64,000 bases of DNA from DASUAS01 sp963819475. GTDB lineage: Bacteria > Actinomycetota > Acidimicrobiia > IMCC26256 > DASPTH01. The notes beneath the pieces are model-generated. The model saw only the letters and a list, made by a program, of their open reading frames with translations, was not told where the DNA came from and did not search any database. Where the stretch lies: the NCBI GenBank assembly GCA_963819475.1, contig CAWFWE010000008.1, positions 248,001-312,000 of the forward strand, read 5' to 3'. Position 1 is the stretch's first letter; each line of letters begins with the position of its first letter. A program made the translations under genes and the position numbers. Shown piece by piece: positions 60,804-64,000 of this stretch.

Positions 60804-61732
60804 ACCGCGACGATGCCCGTCCACTGCGATCGGTGGTGTTCGCACCCGGCGACGACGCCGACGCGCTCGCATCGACCCGGGCGTCCGGCGCCGATTCGAT
60901 GGTCGTCGACCTCGAGGAGCCGCAGACGCCGTATCCCGAGACGGAGCGCGAGCGCGGCCGCAAGGTGGCCCGCGAGTTCTTCGACTCGCTGGTGCCGGGC
61001 GAGCTGCCGGTGGTGTTCGCGCGCGTACAGCCGCCGTCGACGGGGCAGACGTTGAAGGACCTCAGGGCGGTGGCCGGGCCGGGCCTCGCCGGCGTCCTCC
61101 TGCCCAAGATCCAGAGCCCGGCCGACGTGCACGCGCTCGACGCGCTGCTCACCTGCACCGAGGTCGACTTCGAGCTCGAGCGGGGTCAGCTCGCGATCTA
61201 TCCGATCCTCGAGACCGCGCAGGCGATACGGCTGGCGTACGAGATCGCGACCGCGTCGCCGCGGGTGTCGCACATGGGCGGCGCGCTGTCGCGCTTCGGC
61301 GACATCCACCAGGCGCTCGGGTACCGCTGGACCGCGGAGGGCGAGGAGACGCTGTTCCTGCGCTCGAAGGTGCTCGTCGACGCCAAGGCCGCCGGGATCC
61401 GCTACCCCATCAGCGGCATGTGGGGCGGCGCGCTCGACGACCTCGACGGGCTGCGCGCCTTCGCCACCGGCCTGCGCAACCTCGGGTACTACGGGATGAT
61501 GCTGGGGAGCGCCGAGCACGTGCCGCTGGTGCACGAGGTGTTCACACCGACGGCCGGCGAGATCGCCTACTGGCGGGAGCTCGACGAGTTGGCCAGCGAG
61601 GCCGAACGGGTGGGCAGCGGCCCGATCCGCCATGGCGATCCGCGCCAGGGCGAGGCCCACGTGGTGCACATCGCCCACGTCGGCTCGGCCCGCAAGAACC
61701 TCGCCTGGGCCCGCGACCTCGGCGTCCTCTGA
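60800..61732 (+). CDS. HpcH/HpaI aldolase/citrate lyase-family CoA-ester lyase
   Basis: 310 residues from a GTG overlapping the amidohydrolase stop. RSVVFAPGDDADALASTRAS opens the barrel; DSMVVDLEEPQTPYPETERE, GVLLPKIQSPADVHALDALL and IYPILETAQAIRLAYEIATA carry the metal-binding acidic residues of the CitE/HpcH family. Such enzymes cleave beta-hydroxyacyl-CoA or malyl-CoA-type esters. Together with the ligase and hydroxylase here it fits a CoA-dependent degradation route. Confidence 0.88.
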   Translation: MNRDDARPLRSVVFAPGDDADALASTRASGADSMVVDLEEPQTPYPETERERGRKVAREFFDSLVPGELPVVFARVQPPSTGQTLKDLRAVAGPGLAGVLLPKIQSPADVHALDALLTCTEVDFELERGQLAIYPILETAQAIRLAYEIATASPRVSHMGGALSRFGDIHQALGYRWTAEGEETLFLRSKVLVDAKAAGIRYPISGMWGGALDDLDGLRAFATGLRNLGYYGMMLGSAEHVPLVHEVFTPTAGEIAYWRELDELASEAERVGSGPIRHGDPRQGEAHVVHIAHVGSARKNLAWARDLGVL

Positions 61733-61744
61733 CGTTCGCCCCGC

Positions 61745-64000
61745 TCAGGTGGCGGTGATCGCGCCGACGAGCTCGAGGATCCGGGTGGGCGGCAGGTGCT
61801 GCTCGAGGACCTCGGCGCCGAAGGGCCGCAGCGCGTCGGCGATGGCGTTGCACAGCGCGGCGGGCGCGCCGATGGCACCGCCTTCCCCGACGCCGCGGAA
61901 GTCGAGTGCGCCCTGCGGCGCTGACTCGAGGTGGTGGATCTCGATCGGAGGGATCTCCGCGCTGGTGGGCAGGAGGTAGTCGGCGAACGTCGACGTCAGG
62001 AGCTGACCGTTCTCGTCGTAGACCGCGCGTTCGTACAGCACGCCGCCGACGCCCTGCGCGACACCACCTGCGATCTGGCCCTCGACGATCATCGGGTTGA
62101 TCAACGCGCCGCAGTCCTCCACCACGAGGTAGCGGTCGATCGCGACCCGTCCCGTGCGCGGGTCGACCTCGACCCAGCAGCAATGCGTCGCCTGTGACCA
62201 GCCGCCCTCGGGGATGGCGAAGTCGAAGCTCGCCTCGATGCCGGGTGCGGTGCCGGCCGGGAGGAGCGCGGTCGAGCGATAGGCGACGTTCGCGATGTCA
62301 CCGAGGGGTCGGCGCGACGCGGGCACGCCGCGCACGGCAACGGTGCCGTCGACGAGCTCGACGTCGGCCGGGTCGGCTTCGAGCAGGTGGGCGGCGAGGC
62401 CGGTCACCTGCTCTCGGATATCGGCCACGACGCCGATCACGGCCCCGCTGGCAAGCGTCGCGGCGCGGCTGCCGCCCGTCCCGACCAGGTTGAACGGCGT
62501 CACCTGGGTGTCGCCGGCGACGATGCGGACCCCCTCGAGCGGCACCCCGAGCTCGTCGGCGGCCAGCTGGGCCAGCGTGGTGTGGTGACCCTGGCCGTGG
62601 GGCGACTGGCTGGTGAAGACGGTCAGCGAGCCGTCGGGCTCGAGGCGGGCGGTCGCCCGCTGCCGCGCTCCGAGGCGCGGCGCCCGCGCCGAGCGCCCGT
62701 GTGTAGTCGGGTGGACCAGGGGAGGGCTCCACGAACGTGGCGAACCCGAAACCCCGGTAGCGCCCCGCCTCCCGCGCCCGCTGCTGGTCGCGCCGGAACC
62801 CGTCGGGATCGGCGCGTGCCATGGCGGCCTCGAACGTCTCGCGCGGTGACGTGCGCGAAGGAGACGTCGGTGGCGAGGCGGGTCGGGAACTCGTCGGACG
62901 CGAGCAGGTTGCGCCGCCGGACCACCTCGGGCGGGAGGCCGATGTCGGCGGCGATCTCGTCGAGCATGCGCTCACGAACGAATGTCTCCGCTTCCCAGGG
63001 CCCGCGGTACGCCACGTAGGTGGCCTTGTTGGTGGCGACGACCTTCACGTCGAACTCGAGGTCACGCAACCGGTACGCGCCCGGGAACAGCACGCGCACG
63101 ATCGTCGGGAAGATCGTCGGCGGCAACGTCGTGAGCTGGTACGCGCCCTGATCGAACACCATGGCCACGCGTACCGCCCGCACGGTGCCGTCGGCGTCGT
63201 ACGCGGCCTCCACGTCGAAGCGCTCCTCGCGCGCCTGCCCGGCGGCCTGCAGGTTCTCGAGCCGGTCCTCGATCCATTTCACCGGCCGGCCGAGCAGGAC
63301 GCCCGCCGCGCACACCGCGACGTCCTCGCGGCTGACGTAGGCCTTCTGCCCGAAGGACCCACCCACGTCGTCGGTGCGGACGTGGAACCGGTGCGCGGGG
63401 ATGCCGAGCAGCTCGGCGACGAACAGGCGGAGGCCGTGGGGGTTCTGGTGCGCGGCGTGGTACGTGAGGTCACCCGTGTCGGGGGAGTGGTCGACCAGAC
63501 CGGCCCGGCCCTCGAGGGGAGCGTTGCATTGGCGGTGCTGGGAGAAGCGCCAGCGGGCCTGCCGTTCGGCCCGGGCGAACCGCGCGTCCGGCTCGCCGTA
63601 GACCCAGTGGCCCTCGAACATCACGTTGTGCCCGACCTCGTCGAAGATGGCGGGCGCGCCGGGTGCCACCGCGGTGTCGACGTCGGCGAGCACGGGGAGC
63701 GGGTCGTACTGCACCTCGACGAGCTCGCACGCGTCCTCCGCGACGGACCGACTCGACGCCACGACCAGAGCGACGGGATCACCGACGAAGCGCACGCGGT
63801 CGCTCGCCAGGGGTCCGAACGACGGCGTGCGCAACCCGTCCGGTCCGGAACCGCGCATGATGCCCACCACGCCCTCGAGGTCGGTGGCGGTGAACACCGC
63901 GTCGACGCCGGGCACGCCGCGCGCTCGCGTCGTGTCGACGGCCGTGACGCGGGCGTGCGCGACCGGGCTCCGCGTGAACGCCGCGTGCCGGAGCCCGGGA
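61745..64000 (-). CDS. Molybdenum hydroxylase large subunit (xanthine dehydrogenase/CoxL type), two frameshifts, start beyond the window
   Basis: At least 745 residues visible. Conserved pieces are DDVGGSFGQKAYVSREDVAV, YVAYRGPWEAETFVRERMLD, VTPFNLVGTGGSRAATLASG and the active-site-type GVGEGGAIGAPAALCNAI near the C-terminus. Three successive frames are needed, with breaks near 62846-62852 and 62670-62690; both flanks are conserved, so assembly error is likely. The family includes xanthine dehydrogenase, CO dehydrogenase CoxL and hydroxybenzoyl-CoA reductase. The N-terminus and small subunits are expected to the right of the window. Confidence 0.87.

Noticed and set aside
1..64000. tRNA or rRNA genes
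   Set aside because: I scanned gaps by eye for the conserved T-loop and acceptor pairing and found none; a covariance search would be decisive.

Overview
The window is high-GC DNA with many GTG starts, tight 1-4 base stop/start overlaps and several families typical of actinobacteria (a mycothiol-dependent isomerase/DinB fold protein, DUF1918, DUF2277, many small VOC and ABM-fold proteins). It most resembles a chromosome segment of a free-living or uncultured actinomycete (Acidimicrobiia-like is a guess). No rRNA, tRNA, CRISPR array, phage or plasmid replication genes were seen.

Layout. (1) 1-13.3 kb: a CoA-linked catabolic block with two acyl-CoA synthetases, enoyl-CoA hydratase, nitroreductase, molybdopterin oxidoreductase with its flavin reductase, two zinc alcohol dehydrogenases, two SDRs, two VOC proteins, a HAPMO-type Baeyer-Villiger monooxygenase and an AcuI/YhdH-like reductase. 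This looks like stepwise oxidation of an alcohol to a ketone and then an ester, followed by CoA activation. (2) 13.4-28 kb: housekeeping and accessory genes, including a glycine-rich secreted protein, many small VOC/ABM proteins, homocysteine methyltransferase, a phenol-hydroxylase-type flavoprotein, epoxide hydrolase, TrmO, a PAP2 protein and a membrane cupredoxin. (3) 28-34.6 kb: a universal stress protein, then a tight six-gene redox operon of cupredoxin, small membrane protein, GltD-like flavoprotein carrying iron-sulfur domains, cytochrome b, Rieske protein and cytochrome c. (4) 35-57.6 kb: a mosaic accessory region with IS3 and ISL3 elements, an ECF sigma factor with a seven-bladed propeller partner and a probable autoregulatory promoter, a two-component system, a P-type ATPase, a secreted phospholipase C-type enzyme, RNase Z and small orphan genes. 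(5) 57.7-64 kb: a second CoA catabolic block with acyl-CoA synthetase, amidohydrolase, CoA-ester lyase and a molybdenum hydroxylase large subunit that runs off the window.

The most unusual observation is a family of nine short intergenic repeats of about 70-95 bp, found only between 35.6 and 56.3 kb. All nine have the same orientation, and eight lie just downstream of plus-strand genes. Each has a GCACCGAACG box followed about 29 bp later by a box close to GGGTAGCGCAGAACGGCACA. They divide the region into cassette-like units and I cannot match them to a known element.

Several clear genes (flavin reductase, alcohol dehydrogenase, glycine-rich protein, flavoprotein monooxygenase, TPP enzyme, SRPBCC protein, ISL3 transposase, and the molybdenum hydroxylase twice) are split by single-base-type shifts, often in homopolymers. 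Sequencing error is more likely than true gene decay for most. LemA is different: an 8-bp tandem duplication breaks it.
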